Shown: one piece after another, positions 21,701-30,142 of the stretch
Layout: each line of letters begins with the position of its first letter
How positions within the stretch are numbered: the first letter of the stretch is position 1
From: Saprospiraceae bacterium
GTDB lineage: Bacteria; Bacteroidota; Bacteroidia; Chitinophagales; Saprospiraceae
Assembly: GCA_016717105.1 (NCBI GenBank)
Contig: JADKGF010000013.1
Span: 1 to 64,000, forward strand
DNA: 64,000 bases
Reading direction: 5' to 3'
The notes under the pieces: model-generated
The model's database searches: none
The model's input: the letters and a program-made list of their open reading frames with translations, nothing else
What the model was told of the DNA's origin: nothing
Made by a program: the position numbers and the translations under genes

Positions 21701-22909
21701 ATATCGGGAACAGTTGCAACAGAAGGAGGACAAGGTGTAAGCGAAGTAACAGTAATTGTAGAAGCCAATGTGCCTGAATATCCTAAATCTGTTTTAACTG
21801 ATCAAAACGGTTTATATACATTTGATGTTTTGACAGGTAATGATTACGTAGTCCGAGCCCAAAAAGATGGTGATTATCTAAATGGTGTAAGCACACTGGA
21901 TATGGTTCAGATACAAAGACATATTCTCGGCATACAATTGTTTGATAGTAATTACAAACTTTTAGCAGCAGATGTTAATAATGATGGTAAAGTGACGGCA
22001 AGTGATCTTACCGAACTTAGAAAACTCATCTTGGGAATAACGCCTGTATTACCAAAAAATACCAGTTGGAGATTCCCTGTAGCGGGTGTGGCAGTTAATG
22101 CTACTCCAATAAGTTGTGTTGAGAAAATCGAGATCAACAATCTGGCCACGGCAATGGAAGATCAAGATTTTGTTGCTGTCAAAATTGGCGATGTAAACGG
22201 AAGTGTCAGCAAAAATGTCAATACACCAAATGTAGAAGCAAGAAGCAAAGCTAATGTGGAAATGCGTGTAGATGAGGCGACAATAGAACAGGGTGATGTG
22301 GTAGAAATACCAGTCACATCTGATAATTTTTATGAAGTTATGGGCTTCCAGTTTACCATGAATCTAAACGGTGCAACTTTTGTTGGTATTCAACATGGTG
22401 TTTTGGATGTAAGTGCTAGTAATATAGGCATCATATCAAATAATGTCATTACCATGAGTTACGCTTCAAATGAGGCACTGACGGTACAATCGGATGCAGT
22501 ATTGTTTACCCTTACAGTAAAAGCTGATCGAACAACGAAAGTAAGTGACATATTCAGCTTAAATTCTCAAATAACGAGAGCAGAATCATATAACAATGAC
22601 TTTAAAGTGGGTAGTATTAGTTTAAGCACTAGAACGATGCCATCATCTGAAATTGTATTGTTCCAAAACGAATCAAATCCTTTTAACGGATTGACTACTG
22701 TCCGCTTCGAAATGCCAAAGGCAGCAACGGCAACACTTAGCGTATATGATGTGACAGGCAAGTTAATTACTGTAAGAAACATCGATGCCATCAAAGGAAT
22801 GAATAGTGAGATTTTCACTAAAGATCAGTTGGGTATCAGCGGTACACTATATTACACATTAGTAAGTGGTGACTTCACAGCGACTAAGAAAATGATCATA
22901 GTGGAGTAA
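18713..22909 (+). CDS. Adhesin segment 5: C-terminal modules, dockerin and type IX sorting domain
   Basis: This is a 1,398-codon frame ending the giant protein. The true reading continues upstream (TCTFTYDVFEYN from about 18611), so ATG 18713 is internal. About 990 residues of secreted, HYR-like and unclassified beta modules come first. Then follow a carboxypeptidase-regulatory-like domain (GTVATEGGQGVSEVTVIVEA, near residue 995), a dockerin-like pair (AADVNNDGKVTASDLTELRK near 1090 and KIGDVNGSV near 1155), a cohesin-like domain (about 1185-1310) and a type A sorting domain (VLFQNESNPFNG to TKKMIIVE). The dockerin and cohesin-like pair could mediate self or partner binding at the cell surface. 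A terminator follows 29 bases later. Confidence 0.75.
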   Translation: MIDPDMILEGGPYRCYENYCITITDLSGNPHPNLFTTADEGKTFIVSISDCLNSNNSCWGYVKIENKLVPIITCPANVTLACNEDPLAIGEDSILVTGVVVIESCAPGAKISYADYLDNNGTCSSPRATLTRRWSVLAANGHLATCDQIITFEGFDINDVVFPDHFNDENALSCSDVAHNPNLTKPENTGYPTINDRPIFGKHYCDINVGYNDQFLQDANCPSAYEILRFWFIRNECQPVLLGVNPIIYLQSIKVDDNDAPLLNELPDVTIGTDPWKCSGKLVLPDPVLTDKCSMYSVKWIVNYGNVQDSIISDLQKGVTVVTAKVSDMCGNIARKSFNVTVIDATPPIAIAKQNLVLSLTGSTDIDGAAKLYAHQLDNGSYDNCSEVRFEVRIADGGSCGNVGANGTHNNNSTYNDNNGYPSEVPGAVWFHPQDNAQDTDGGEFVKFCCEDIPAGSEFGLHDVELRVWDDGNMNGIYGDNDIINGMKDNYNTTWVTVRVENKLAPVLVCPPDVTVTCDMELNLSLDAETNVNDVDLTMTGYPQAYDLCTNLETTYKDQWVGSHDPVCKAGTIRRTFKVTKGPVVVNCSQFITVSTITVPFTVTFPNQGQTTEWDKCSFNLSDAQDASNPSIKRPIVNHGQCDIVGENIKIDTFLFEDGACKKWKVTYSYKNWCTGEEINTIAGLPIVHWYEFKDEIAPVLSCTNQMFAANPNPQNPNGGCEAQVVLEASAKDSLICAEESWIKWQMFFDGWNDGTVDRLGSSFVNKSWNGIWVPQAKFISGVPNPTWTALQNQHPNLPLADLVYVTYIKPTAASGGTAKLPVGTGATAFILNAENISHKVTWKITDGCGNVDQCESTVMVVDKKAPTPYCLSVSTAIMQTNPQMVELWAKDFDKGAFDNCSPQNKLYFTFDGAAPIYARVNEEHFYKVVGGISVNATAAEYAQGKAYKWLPSARSAGFVWTAAADYNVQVNVWDEAWNTDYCNVTLSVRVGTGSTISGTVATEGGQGVSEVTVIVEANVPEYPKSVLTDQNGLYTFDVLTGNDYVVRAQKDGDYLNGVSTLDMVQIQRHILGIQLFDSNYKLLAADVNNDGKVTASDLTELRKLILGITPVLPKNTSWRFPVAGVAVNATPISCVEKIEINNLATAMEDQDFVAVKIGDVNGSVSKNVNTPNVEARSKANVEMRVDEATIEQGDVVEIPVTSDNFYEVMGFQFTMNLNGATFVGIQHGVLDVSASNIGIISNNVITMSYASNEALTVQSDAVLFTLTVKADRTTKVSDIFSLNSQITRAESYNNDFKVGSISLSTRTMPSSEIVLFQNESNPFNGLTTVRFEMPKAATATLSVYDVTGKLITVRNIDAIKGMNSEIFTKDQLGISGTLYYTLVSGDFTATKKMIIVE

Positions 22910-22938
22910 GCAGTAACCGAGCCAACAGATATAGAAAA

Positions 22939-22969
22939 GAGCCTGTCGGATTGTCCGATAGGCTCTTTT
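22939..22969 (+). terminator. Intrinsic terminator after the adhesin gene
   Basis: GAGCCTGTCGG (22939-22949) pairs with TCCGATAGGCTC (22954-22965) around a short loop, with one G:T-type imperfection, followed by TTTTA. Confidence 0.75.
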
Positions 22970-23034
22970 ATTTTTGATGAACAGTAATGGTGGCGTAATT
23001 ATGGTATAATTTCGAATACCCAGACTAATTGTAT

Positions 23035-23042
23035 TATCTTTG
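23035..23042 (+). promoter_or_regulatory. Promoter -7 element (TATCTTTG) of the transporter gene
   Basis: TATCTTTG lies 17 bases before the ATG at 23060, with a TTTC tract about 20 bases upstream. It fits the Bacteroidota consensus and implies a very short leader. Confidence 0.6.
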
Positions 23043-23059
23043 CACCCAAAATTTCAAAG

Positions 23060-24751
23060 ATGTTTGATTGGTTTAAAAACCTCTTTTATCCGATGATATC
23101 TCCAGATATTACACAGTCACTTGTAGCCCTTTTAATTACTATAGGTCTTGGTGTTTTTATTGGTAAATTGAGATTGAAAAGAGTTTCTTTAGGTGTGTCT
23201 GCTGTTATGTTTGTCGGTATTTTTATGGGGCATTTTGGATACACAGTCAATGAGAATATCTCAGGTTTTACAAGGGATTTAGGGTTGATTTTATTTGTCT
23301 ATGCGATCGGAATTCAGGTAGGCCCTTCATTTTTCTCATCGTTCAAAAGAGAAGGTACAAGGTTCAATCTCTTGAGTACCATGACGGTGCTATTTGGTGG
23401 CTTGATCACTTTTGTACTATACAAAATATTTCATCTTGAGATAGAAAATGCTGTAGGCCTTATGTCTGGCGCAGTCACAAATACACCAGGGCTCGGAGCT
23501 GCAAAAGCTAGTTTACAAGAGATTCAGTCTCAATTTTCTGAAAGAACATTTGCTGATCCTGCTATTGCTTACGCTATCACTTATCCAATGGGCGTTTTGA
23601 GCGTGATAATAATGATAATACTAACCAAATCTGTGCTTAAAATTAATTTAAAAGATGAGCACTCCATAATAAATATTGAAAAGGAGAAAGAAGAAATACG
23701 TGTTGTGCGCAAAAAGATTCGAGTTTCAAATCCCTCTGTTATTGGGAAATCTATAGAAAGTTTACTCGTAGAAAATGACCTGAACGATATTATCATTTCC
23801 CGTATAAAACACACGACATCTACCGAAGTATTTACACCATCATTAAATACAAAGTTGAGAGAGCGAGATGTCTTAATGGTGGTAGGACAAGAAAATGCAT
23901 TAGATCGGTTTACTAATCTAGTGGGCAAAGAATCTGAAGATCAGGAAATTGAATCAGAAAATGATATTGTTACTAGAACAATTTATGTGACAAGAAAATC
24001 AGCCACACATAAAAAGCTCTCAGATTTAGATTTGCTCAATAAATTCGGTTTGAGAGTTACTCGGGTATATAGATCAGGAATGGAATTGCTTGCGGTGCCG
24101 TCTTTAGAGTTGTTTTATGGTGACAGAATCAGGGTAGTAGGTACAAAAAACGACATAGCTGAAGTAGAAAAAGTGATTGGAAATTCACAAAAAAGATTGC
24201 TAGAACCTGACTTTTTATCTTTATTCGGTGGTTTAGTCATAGGCATAATGATAGGCTCTATTCCGATTTTTATACCTTCATTGCCTGTCCCTGTAAAATT
24301 GGGTTTTGCTGCAGGGCCATTATTAGCTGCTCTATTGATTAGTAGATATGGCAAATTGGGTATTATCCATTCTTACATCAATAATGGAGCAATATTTTTT
24401 ATGAAGGACTTAGGCATTAGCTTATTTTTTGCATCCGTAGGTTTGCATGCAGGTACCCATTTTTATGAAAATTTTGTTGCGTATAATGGTTGGCTGTGGG
24501 TGGTATATGGTTTGGTCATCTCTGTAATTCCCCTTATAATGATGGTAATTGTTGGTCGATTTTTTATGAAGATAAATTACTTTCAATTGGTTGGTCTCAT
24601 GAGCGGGACATATACGGATCCTGCTGCACTTGCTTTTAGTAATGGATATTTGGACTCTGACATACCGACTCAAGCCTATGCTACGGTTTATCCTTTAGTT
24701 ACCATCTTTAGAATTTTTGTAGCACAAATGCTGATTTTGTTATGTGTTTAA
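23060..24751 (+). CDS. Putative AAE-family transporter (YidE/YbjL type) with TrkA-C domains
   Basis: This is a 563-residue inner-membrane protein made of two membrane halves of about five helices each, separated by a cytoplasmic part (about residues 195-370) with two TrkA-C (RCK-C) regulatory repeats. Both halves carry the family repeat: GLMSGAVTNTPGLGAAKASL in the first, GLMSGTYTDPAALAFSNGYL in the second. Homologues include E. coli YidE/YbjL and the aspartate:alanine exchanger AspT, but the substrate cannot be told from sequence. The start is well supported by the promoter 17 bases upstream. A GNAT gene follows after 34 bases, possibly cotranscribed. Confidence 0.8.
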   Translation: MFDWFKNLFYPMISPDITQSLVALLITIGLGVFIGKLRLKRVSLGVSAVMFVGIFMGHFGYTVNENISGFTRDLGLILFVYAIGIQVGPSFFSSFKREGTRFNLLSTMTVLFGGLITFVLYKIFHLEIENAVGLMSGAVTNTPGLGAAKASLQEIQSQFSERTFADPAIAYAITYPMGVLSVIIMIILTKSVLKINLKDEHSIINIEKEKEEIRVVRKKIRVSNPSVIGKSIESLLVENDLNDIIISRIKHTTSTEVFTPSLNTKLRERDVLMVVGQENALDRFTNLVGKESEDQEIESENDIVTRTIYVTRKSATHKKLSDLDLLNKFGLRVTRVYRSGMELLAVPSLELFYGDRIRVVGTKNDIAEVEKVIGNSQKRLLEPDFLSLFGGLVIGIMIGSIPIFIPSLPVPVKLGFAAGPLLAALLISRYGKLGIIHSYINNGAIFFMKDLGISLFFASVGLHAGTHFYENFVAYNGWLWVVYGLVISVIPLIMMVIVGRFFMKINYFQLVGLMSGTYTDPAALAFSNGYLDSDIPTQAYATVYPLVTIFRIFVAQMLILLCV

Positions 24752-24785
24752 AATAAATTTCTTGATTTTCAATTTAAAAAATTAT

Positions 24786-25286
24786 ATGGAAGTTTTACTC
24801 AGACCTTGGCGACTATCGGATGCAGAAAACCTAGCGCAACTCGCTAACAATCCGAATATTGCAAAAAATCTTAGAGATGCTTTCCCTCATCCATATACCA
24901 TGGAGCATGCTGTTCAATTCATTACAATGGTACATTCAAAGGTACCACAGACCATATTTGCAATTGAATACGGCGGTAATTTAGTCGGTGGTATCGGTTT
25001 GCACCCGCAAAATGATATTTATAAATCTAATGCTGAGTTGGGATATTGGATAGCGGAAGCTTATTGGGGAAAAGGAATCGTAGTGGAAGCTATCAAGAAA
25101 ATTCTTCCGATTGGCTTTTCACTGCCTAATATTGAACGGATATTTGCCGTGCCGTTTGGGAGTAATATTGGTTCTCAGCGTGTCTTAGAGAAAACAGGAT
25201 TTACTTTGGAAGCAAAACTCAGTAAAACGCTTATAAAAAATGGTGTTTATGAAGATGAATTAATTTATGCAATCAGAAAAGCATAA
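24786..25286 (+). CDS. GNAT-family N-acetyltransferase (RimJ/RimL type)
   Basis: The 166-residue protein has the N-terminal LLRPWRLSDAENLAQLANN of RimJ/RimL-type acetyltransferases. The acetyl-CoA-binding strand-helix lies around AELGYWIAEAYWGKGIVVEA (residues about 85-104), and NIGSQRVLEKTGF ends the fold. The enzyme would transfer acetyl from acetyl-CoA to an amine, possibly a protein N-terminus or small metabolite; the substrate is unknown. I chose ATG 24786 because the frame upstream (from 24744) overlaps the transporter end and adds a non-conserved tail. It is convergent with the porin gene at 25328. Confidence 0.8.
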   Translation: MEVLLRPWRLSDAENLAQLANNPNIAKNLRDAFPHPYTMEHAVQFITMVHSKVPQTIFAIEYGGNLVGGIGLHPQNDIYKSNAELGYWIAEAYWGKGIVVEAIKKILPIGFSLPNIERIFAVPFGSNIGSQRVLEKTGFTLEAKLSKTLIKNGVYEDELIYAIRKA

Positions 25287-25327
25287 CATTTTATGATTTT
25301 AGTAAATAATTTTGAAATCGAAAATCA

Positions 25328-26443
25328 CTAAAACCATACTGTCATATTTGACACCAACCATAAGGCTGATTTTGATGGTAAATTATTTTTGTCAATGAAT
25401 AAATTATCTTTTGCACCAAAATATCTACCATCAAACCTTAAAAGTGCTTGCTTTTTGATCTTTACATTGAGACAAAGGCCACCTGAAAATGCAGAGAATC
25501 CTGAAATATTGGGATTTATCGCACTAATTTGTACATTGTTAGCATCAGAAAAATACTCAACTCGACCTGATAATGACAAACTTTCGTTGAAGGAATATCT
25601 ACCAATGAAATTTGCCTGCCACCAATAATTATTTGTCAATTCGTTACCTTGTTTACGTTTTTGATTGCCTGCATACACACAAGAAGTGATTGAAAAAACA
25701 CCATCAGGATTGTGTACCCAATACAAATCTGTAAAATATCGCATTCTGTTGTCTGGAGCTGATGACGAACTTTCATCTCCTATATATGTATTCCAATTGA
25801 TCAAATTTAGATTGTCCGGTCTGTATTCCAATTGTGTTCCTAAAGCTTTTCCAGAGTTATTGTCATGGATTTGCTGCCATCCATTTAAAATATAGGTGTA
25901 AAATAGCATTTTTGAAGAAAGTGGTGTTGTGATTTTTATTCCCGAAAGGTAGTAAGGCACATATTCTGGCGCAAAGCTTCTTGTGTACATTAGGTGGTCT
26001 TTACTCACCGCACTTTCATTCGTATATGGCGAACCCAAAATGCCTGCATCAACCCATATTTCTTTATTTTTGAAAACCCGAAATCCAGCAGAAGCTTCTA
26101 CAATATTTCGTAATGTTCCTTGTTCCGCCTGATAGTTGGCATTCATGTAAGTGCCCATGCCTGGTGCAAATCTGGCCCTAAAACTGTGATCCGAATATCG
26201 CAAATCTATATAAGCAAGATTGATGTTGAATTCATTTATCTGAGCAGATGATACAAAATAAGGCATGCTGTTATTCACATTTGGTCCACCACCAAAATAT
26301 GCATCGATATATCCACCAATTGATAATTGTCCTATTTTGACACCACCAACTGTATCCATGAGGCCTGTATTGCTCACTTGGCTTTTGGCCAAATTGAAAA
26401 CAAATAAGCTTAACGAAAATATACAAACTTTAATATAAGTCAT
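25328..26443 (-). CDS. Outer-membrane porin, BBP2/OmpL-like
   Basis: This is a 371-residue protein with a Sec signal peptide (MTYIKVCIFSLSLFVFNLAKS). It continues as alternating amphipathic strands and ends in a terminal Phe (SNMTVWF), as expected of an outer-membrane beta barrel. The order IGGYIDAYFGGG, YIDLRYSDHSFRARFAPGMG, YTNESAVSKDHLMYTRSFAPE and the late SGRVEYFSDANNV resembles the beta-barrel porin-2 family. Substrate is unknown. It lies 27 bases downstream of the rhomboid gene on the same strand and may be the last gene of an rlmH-rhomboid-porin unit. Confidence 0.7.
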   Translation of the reverse strand: MTYIKVCIFSLSLFVFNLAKSQVSNTGLMDTVGGVKIGQLSIGGYIDAYFGGGPNVNNSMPYFVSSAQINEFNINLAYIDLRYSDHSFRARFAPGMGTYMNANYQAEQGTLRNIVEASAGFRVFKNKEIWVDAGILGSPYTNESAVSKDHLMYTRSFAPEYVPYYLSGIKITTPLSSKMLFYTYILNGWQQIHDNNSGKALGTQLEYRPDNLNLINWNTYIGDESSSSAPDNRMRYFTDLYWVHNPDGVFSITSCVYAGNQKRKQGNELTNNYWWQANFIGRYSFNESLSLSGRVEYFSDANNVQISAINPNISGFSAFSGGLCLNVKIKKQALLRFDGRYFGAKDNLFIDKNNLPSKSALWLVSNMTVWF

Positions 26444-26470
26444 GATAAACTACTTCAAAATTCTCAAAAA

Positions 26471-27094
26471 TTAAAATGGGAAATCATTAATCAAACTATT
26501 AATAAACTCGCTAAAAACTGCGGGTCTGCTCACGATAGCAATCAGCAAACCTGCTATAGCACCGTAAAAATGGGCATCATGGTCAATATTCGTATTTTGA
26601 TTCTTCGATGCCCATGTCGAATACCATAGGTAAAGTACACCAAAAACAATAGCTGGAACTGGAATGATGGCAAATAGTCCGAGCATATTCCAAGGATATA
26701 ATAAAATATAAATAAAAAGAATGCCCGAAACGCCACCTGAAGCACCTACACTCGAAAAATAGGCATTGTCTTTGTGCTTAAAATAAGTAGGAATGTCGCC
26801 CATTATTAAGATCAGGATATAGGTGACCAAAAATAAAATACTACCACCGGTTTGTCCAAAATGATATATGAGATAGCCTTCGACGGTTTTACCAAACTCG
26901 TGTAGAACGAACATATTTATAAACAGATGCATGAAATCTCCATGTACAAATCCTGATGTGAGCCATCGATAATATTGACTTTTTCTGTCTTCAGCGATAG
27001 GGTAGTGCTTCAATTCATTAAAAAGTGTTTCATTGTTAAAGCAAGCTATAGAAACAAGGCAAGTAATAATCACAATGATCAAAGTTACGCTCAT
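26471..27094 (-). CDS. Rhomboid-family intramembrane serine protease
   Basis: The 207-residue membrane protein has about six predicted helices. The catalytic Ser is in SSVGASGGVSGI (GxSG motif, residues about 112-123) and the catalytic His in DHDAHFYGAIAGLL near residue 175. The loop SGFVHGDFMHLFINMFVL matches the conserved HxxxxHxxxN region of rhomboids. These enzymes cleave transmembrane helices of other proteins; the substrate is not evident. It starts 51 bases downstream of rlmH. Confidence 0.85.
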   Translation of the reverse strand: MSVTLIIVIITCLVSIACFNNETLFNELKHYPIAEDRKSQYYRWLTSGFVHGDFMHLFINMFVLHEFGKTVEGYLIYHFGQTGGSILFLVTYILILIMGDIPTYFKHKDNAYFSSVGASGGVSGILFIYILLYPWNMLGLFAIIPVPAIVFGVLYLWYSTWASKNQNTNIDHDAHFYGAIAGLLIAIVSRPAVFSEFINSLINDFPF

Positions 27095-27145
27095 AATGTA
27101 TAGGAGTAAATGTGTCTTACAAAGGTATCATTTTTTTGAAATCTA

Positions 27146-27613
27146 TTATTCATTGTGATACTTTTCGTTGCGAAGTATGGTAAAAGCCCTGTAAATTTGT
27201 TCTGTTAAAAATAATCTGACCATTTGATGCGAAAAAGTCATCTTCGAAAGTGAAACTTGATGATCGGCTCTGGCTCGTACCGTCTTATGATGCCCAAAGG
27301 CGCCACCGATTAAAAAAATTACGTTTTTATGGGCATTTACTTGAAGTTTTTCGATATATCGTGCAAATTTTACAGAATCGTACATCTCGCCATGTTCGTC
27401 CAACAAAATCAGTACATCATCAGACTTCAGTTTGCTAAAAACCAACTCAGCTTCTCTTTTGGTGGTTTCATCAGGCGTTGCCCCAGGCTTGATATCTTTA
27501 AAGGTTTCAAAATCTATCTTACAATAATGTTTAAGCCGTAATAGATATTTGTCAATACCCTCGATAAGGTATTTTTCATCTGTTTTGCCAATGCACCAAA
27601 TGGATATTTTCAT
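27146..27613 (-). CDS. rlmH: 23S rRNA (pseudouridine-1915-N3)-methyltransferase RlmH
   Basis: The protein has 155 residues, the usual size. It starts MKISIWCIGKTDEKY and carries the SPOUT-fold motifs LLDEHGEMYDS, FLIGGAFGHH and the C-terminal LSKMTFSHQMVRLFLTEQIYRA followed by KYHNE. The SAM-binding trefoil knot lies in the last 60 residues. It methylates pseudouridine 1915 in helix 69 of 23S rRNA. ATG 27613 is preferred over the ATG five codons upstream because it aligns with the conserved start. Confidence 0.95.
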   Translation of the reverse strand: MKISIWCIGKTDEKYLIEGIDKYLLRLKHYCKIDFETFKDIKPGATPDETTKREAELVFSKLKSDDVLILLDEHGEMYDSVKFARYIEKLQVNAHKNVIFLIGGAFGHHKTVRARADHQVSLSKMTFSHQMVRLFLTEQIYRAFTILRNEKYHNE

Positions 27614-27703
27614 CCAGATACAATACATTGTTTTAAATATTGTTTAAAAATTTTGCAAAAAATAATATTTCGGCTATCTTCACGCTCAAACAAAGGTCAA
27701 ACA

Positions 27704-28429
27704 ATGTCTTCCTGCTCAGTTCAAAACATAAATACTTGGTTGACTCAAATCCATAATGACTTCAAATCAGCGGTTTCTGTAGATTGCGTGATATTTGGAT
27801 ATGATGATGATGCTCTAAAGGTATTGGTTTCCAAGTGCGATATGCCACCATTCGAGCATGAGTATTCTCTTCTAGGTGACTTAGTTCATCCAGATGAAAC
27901 TACGGATGAAGCGGCAAAACGGGTACTAATGGCTAAAACAGGATTTACCGACGTGTATCTTGAACAAGTGCAGGTCTTTAGTGATTTGAATCGCCATCCA
28001 CTAGGACGTGTTATTACAGTCGCTTACTTTTCGCTCATCAAAATCGATGAAGATCATCTAGCACATTTAGAAAAAAATGCCAGCTTGCAGTGGATTCCCG
28101 TCAAAGAAATAAGTACCCTAGCATTTGATCATTACGATATCATGCACACGTGTCACAAGAAGATGCAAAAGCAAATAAGAGAGCAACCAATAGGTTTCAA
28201 TCTTTTACCAAAAAAATTCAGCTTGTTGCAGTTGCAACGACTTTATGAGGTAATTTTGAATATTGAATTGGATAAGCGCAATTTCAGACGTAAGTTGAAT
28301 GCACTCGAGATACTAAAAGATCTTGGAGAAATAGAAGAATCTGTATCTCATCGACCTGCACGATTATATGCTTTCGATGAATCTGTCTATGAAAGTAAGA
28401 GAAATTCAGGCTTTAATTTTGAGTTATAA
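27704..28429 (+). CDS. Nudix-domain transcriptional regulator (NrtR/AraR type)
   Basis: The 241-residue protein has an N-terminal Nudix fold (SVDCVIFGYDDDALKVLVSK; GDLVHPDETTDEAAKRVL) and a C-terminal winged helix (FSLLQLQRLYEVILNIELDK; NFRRKLNALEILKDLGEI), the architecture of NrtR-type regulators. The Nudix box is degraded: the catalytic REXXEE segment reads KRVLMAKTG, so it should sense a ligand and not hydrolyse it. Known relatives sense ADP-ribose or sugars; no sugar or NAD gene is adjacent, so the ligand is unknown. ATG 27704 is chosen over 27653 because the first 17 codons overlap the probable promoter. It is divergent from rlmH and convergent with nrdA. Confidence 0.75.
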   Translation: MSSCSVQNINTWLTQIHNDFKSAVSVDCVIFGYDDDALKVLVSKCDMPPFEHEYSLLGDLVHPDETTDEAAKRVLMAKTGFTDVYLEQVQVFSDLNRHPLGRVITVAYFSLIKIDEDHLAHLEKNASLQWIPVKEISTLAFDHYDIMHTCHKKMQKQIREQPIGFNLLPKKFSLLQLQRLYEVILNIELDKRNFRRKLNALEILKDLGEIEESVSHRPARLYAFDESVYESKRNSGFNFEL

Positions 28430-28476
28430 AGACTTAAAACAAGACAGATAATTCCTGTTTACAATAGATCACATTT

Positions 28477-30127
28477 CTATGACTCGCAACTACTACAAGA
28501 AACAAGATTATTAACCAACTCCTTAGACACACTTTGGCTTCTTTGGTAATACAGGGTTTTTACACCCAATTTCCACGCCTCCATGATCAGCTGATTCACA
28601 CTTTTGACAGGAAGGCTAGAAGGTATATTTAGATTGAGACTTTGTGCCTGATCTACATATTTTTGCCGGATGGCAGCTTGTTGGATGATCTCTAGTTGGC
28701 TTATTTCCTTAAAGGTTTTGAAAACATCCTTCTCTTCGGTACTGAGCTCGTCTAGATGCATTACGCTTCCATGATTTAGCATTATCGACCGCCAAGTATC
28801 TTCGTTGTCCAAACCTTTTTCAGATAGGAGTGCACGTAGATATTTATTTTTACGCATGAAATTACCTTTAGATAAGCCAGCTTTATAATAATTACTACTA
28901 AATGGTTCGATACCTGGTGATGTTTGTCCTAATATAGCAGATGATGAAGTAGTTGGAGCAATGGCCATCAAAGTCGTATTTCGAAGACCGTAGCCTTTGA
29001 GTACTTCTGGCTCACCATATATCCTAGCTAATTCGCGGCTCGCTTTTTCTGCTTTTTCGCTGATATCCTTAAAAATCGTTGTGGTCAACATTTTCGCCTG
29101 TAAACCTTCGAAAGGAATCATATTCTTTTGTAAATAAGAATGCCAGCCCAATACTCCAAGCCCTAAAGCTCTATGTCTTTTTGCAAATTTATTAGCAGAT
29201 CCAAGGTAATGGTTGCCATCCGTCTTTGCAATAAATTCTTGTAGTACGGCATCCAAGAAGAAAATGGCCATTTTTACGGCTTCTGTATCTTTCCATTCAT
29301 CATACAATTCGAGATTCATAGAAGAAAGACAGCATATAAATGACTCATCAACAGTCGATGGTAATGCTATCTCCGAACAAAGATTGCTCGCATGGATGGT
29401 CATTTCTTTATCCTTATAAACTTGTGGCTTATTCCTGTTGACGTTATCCGAAAAGAAAATATAAGGCAATCCTTTTTGTTGTCTGCTTTCTAGGAGCTTT
29501 GCCCAAGTTTCTCTTTTCTTACGATCACCATCTATCATCTCTTGCATCCAATAATCTGGTACGCAAACACCATTAAATAGATTTTGAATAGGGCTTCCTA
29601 TATTCTTTATTGTGAGAAATTCATCGATATCGGGATGATCGATATCGAGATACGCTGCAAAAGCACACTCTTCTGACGCCACCTTGAGAAATCGTATCCA
29701 TAGCAGTATCAAACAATCTCATGAAACTCACAGCGCCTGAACTCTTACCATTATCAGAGACAGCACTACCTCTTTCTCTTAACTCACCAAAATATCCTGA
29801 TGTACCGCCACCTATTTTGGTTTGCATGATGACTTCTCCCAGTTTGTGGGTGATGCCTTCGACAGAGTCAGGTACATGCACATTGAAACACGAAATGGGA
29901 AGTCCACGTTCTGTCCCCATATTGGCCCAGATAGGTGAGCTTAAGCTCATCCAACCTCTAGATATCATTTCGATGAATGCATCCTTGAGTTCTGGTTTAT
30001 ACAGTCTTTGGGTTGCTGCCGTGGTGACACGATCTATAGCACCTTCTACGGTCTCACCCTTCAAAAGGTAGCCGCGGTTTAGTACCTGCTCACTCTCATC
30101 ATTGACCCACCAAAGTCTGTTTTCCAT
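28477..30127 (-). CDS. nrdA: Class I ribonucleotide reductase, large subunit (one frameshift)
   Basis: The enzyme reduces ribonucleoside diphosphates to deoxy forms. In two overlapping frames (29621-30127 and 28477-29712) the minus strand gives about 550 residues. Present are ISCFNVHV with the active-site Cys, GGGTSGYFGELRERGS, NLCSEIALP (Asn, Cys, Glu of the active site), CCLSSMNL (partner Cys), TLYYQRSQ (radical-transfer Tyr pair) and a C-terminal CSSCES redox pair. No N-terminal ATP cone precedes MENRLWWVNDES, so dATP control through this subunit is probably absent. The frame breaks near 29667: GGVRR should continue GAFAAYL, and removing one base restores it. Since the enzyme is essential, a consensus error is more likely than a dead gene. 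Confidence 0.85.
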
Positions 30128-30142
30128 ATTATATATTAATGG

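Larger units (their letters stand above)
4100..22909 (+). pseudogene. Giant HYR-repeat surface protein gene (about 5,700 residues if restored), interrupted by an IS
   Basis: Once the insertion element and one target duplicate (1,681 bp) are removed, the locus encodes a secreted giant of about 5,710 residues. It begins with a signal peptide (MNVRQYISLLYLLISFQVTAQ). Several hundred residues of DUF11/CARDB-like beta domains follow, then more than 25 Cys-paired HYR-like repeats (TDACGN and TVECDG motifs), and a C-terminal module set ending in a type A type IX sorting domain. Such proteins are exported across the outer membrane and act as surface adhesins or matrix proteins. Breaks include the IS (4313-5988), frame changes near 6031, 6411 and 6480-6550, an in-frame TAA at 6709, and frame changes near 7443, 12566 and 18609. 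The last 15 kb hold only two breaks, which suggests recent inactivation or sequence error. Segments are listed separately below. Confidence 0.7.

Noticed and set aside
7439..22909. Three or more independent genes in the adhesin locus
   Set aside because: Repeat units continue across the breaks at 12566 and 18609 after a one-base correction, and only the first piece has a signal peptide and only the last a sorting domain.
27704..28429. Regulator of the adjacent ribonucleotide reductase (NrdR-like)
   Set aside because: The protein is Nudix plus winged helix, without the zinc ribbon and ATP cone of NrdR, and it is convergent with nrdA. No link beyond proximity.
28477..30127. Programmed frameshift or two separate genes at nrdA
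   Set aside because: No slippery sequence or downstream structure is evident at 29667. Both parts are needed for one active site, and one inserted base explains the break.
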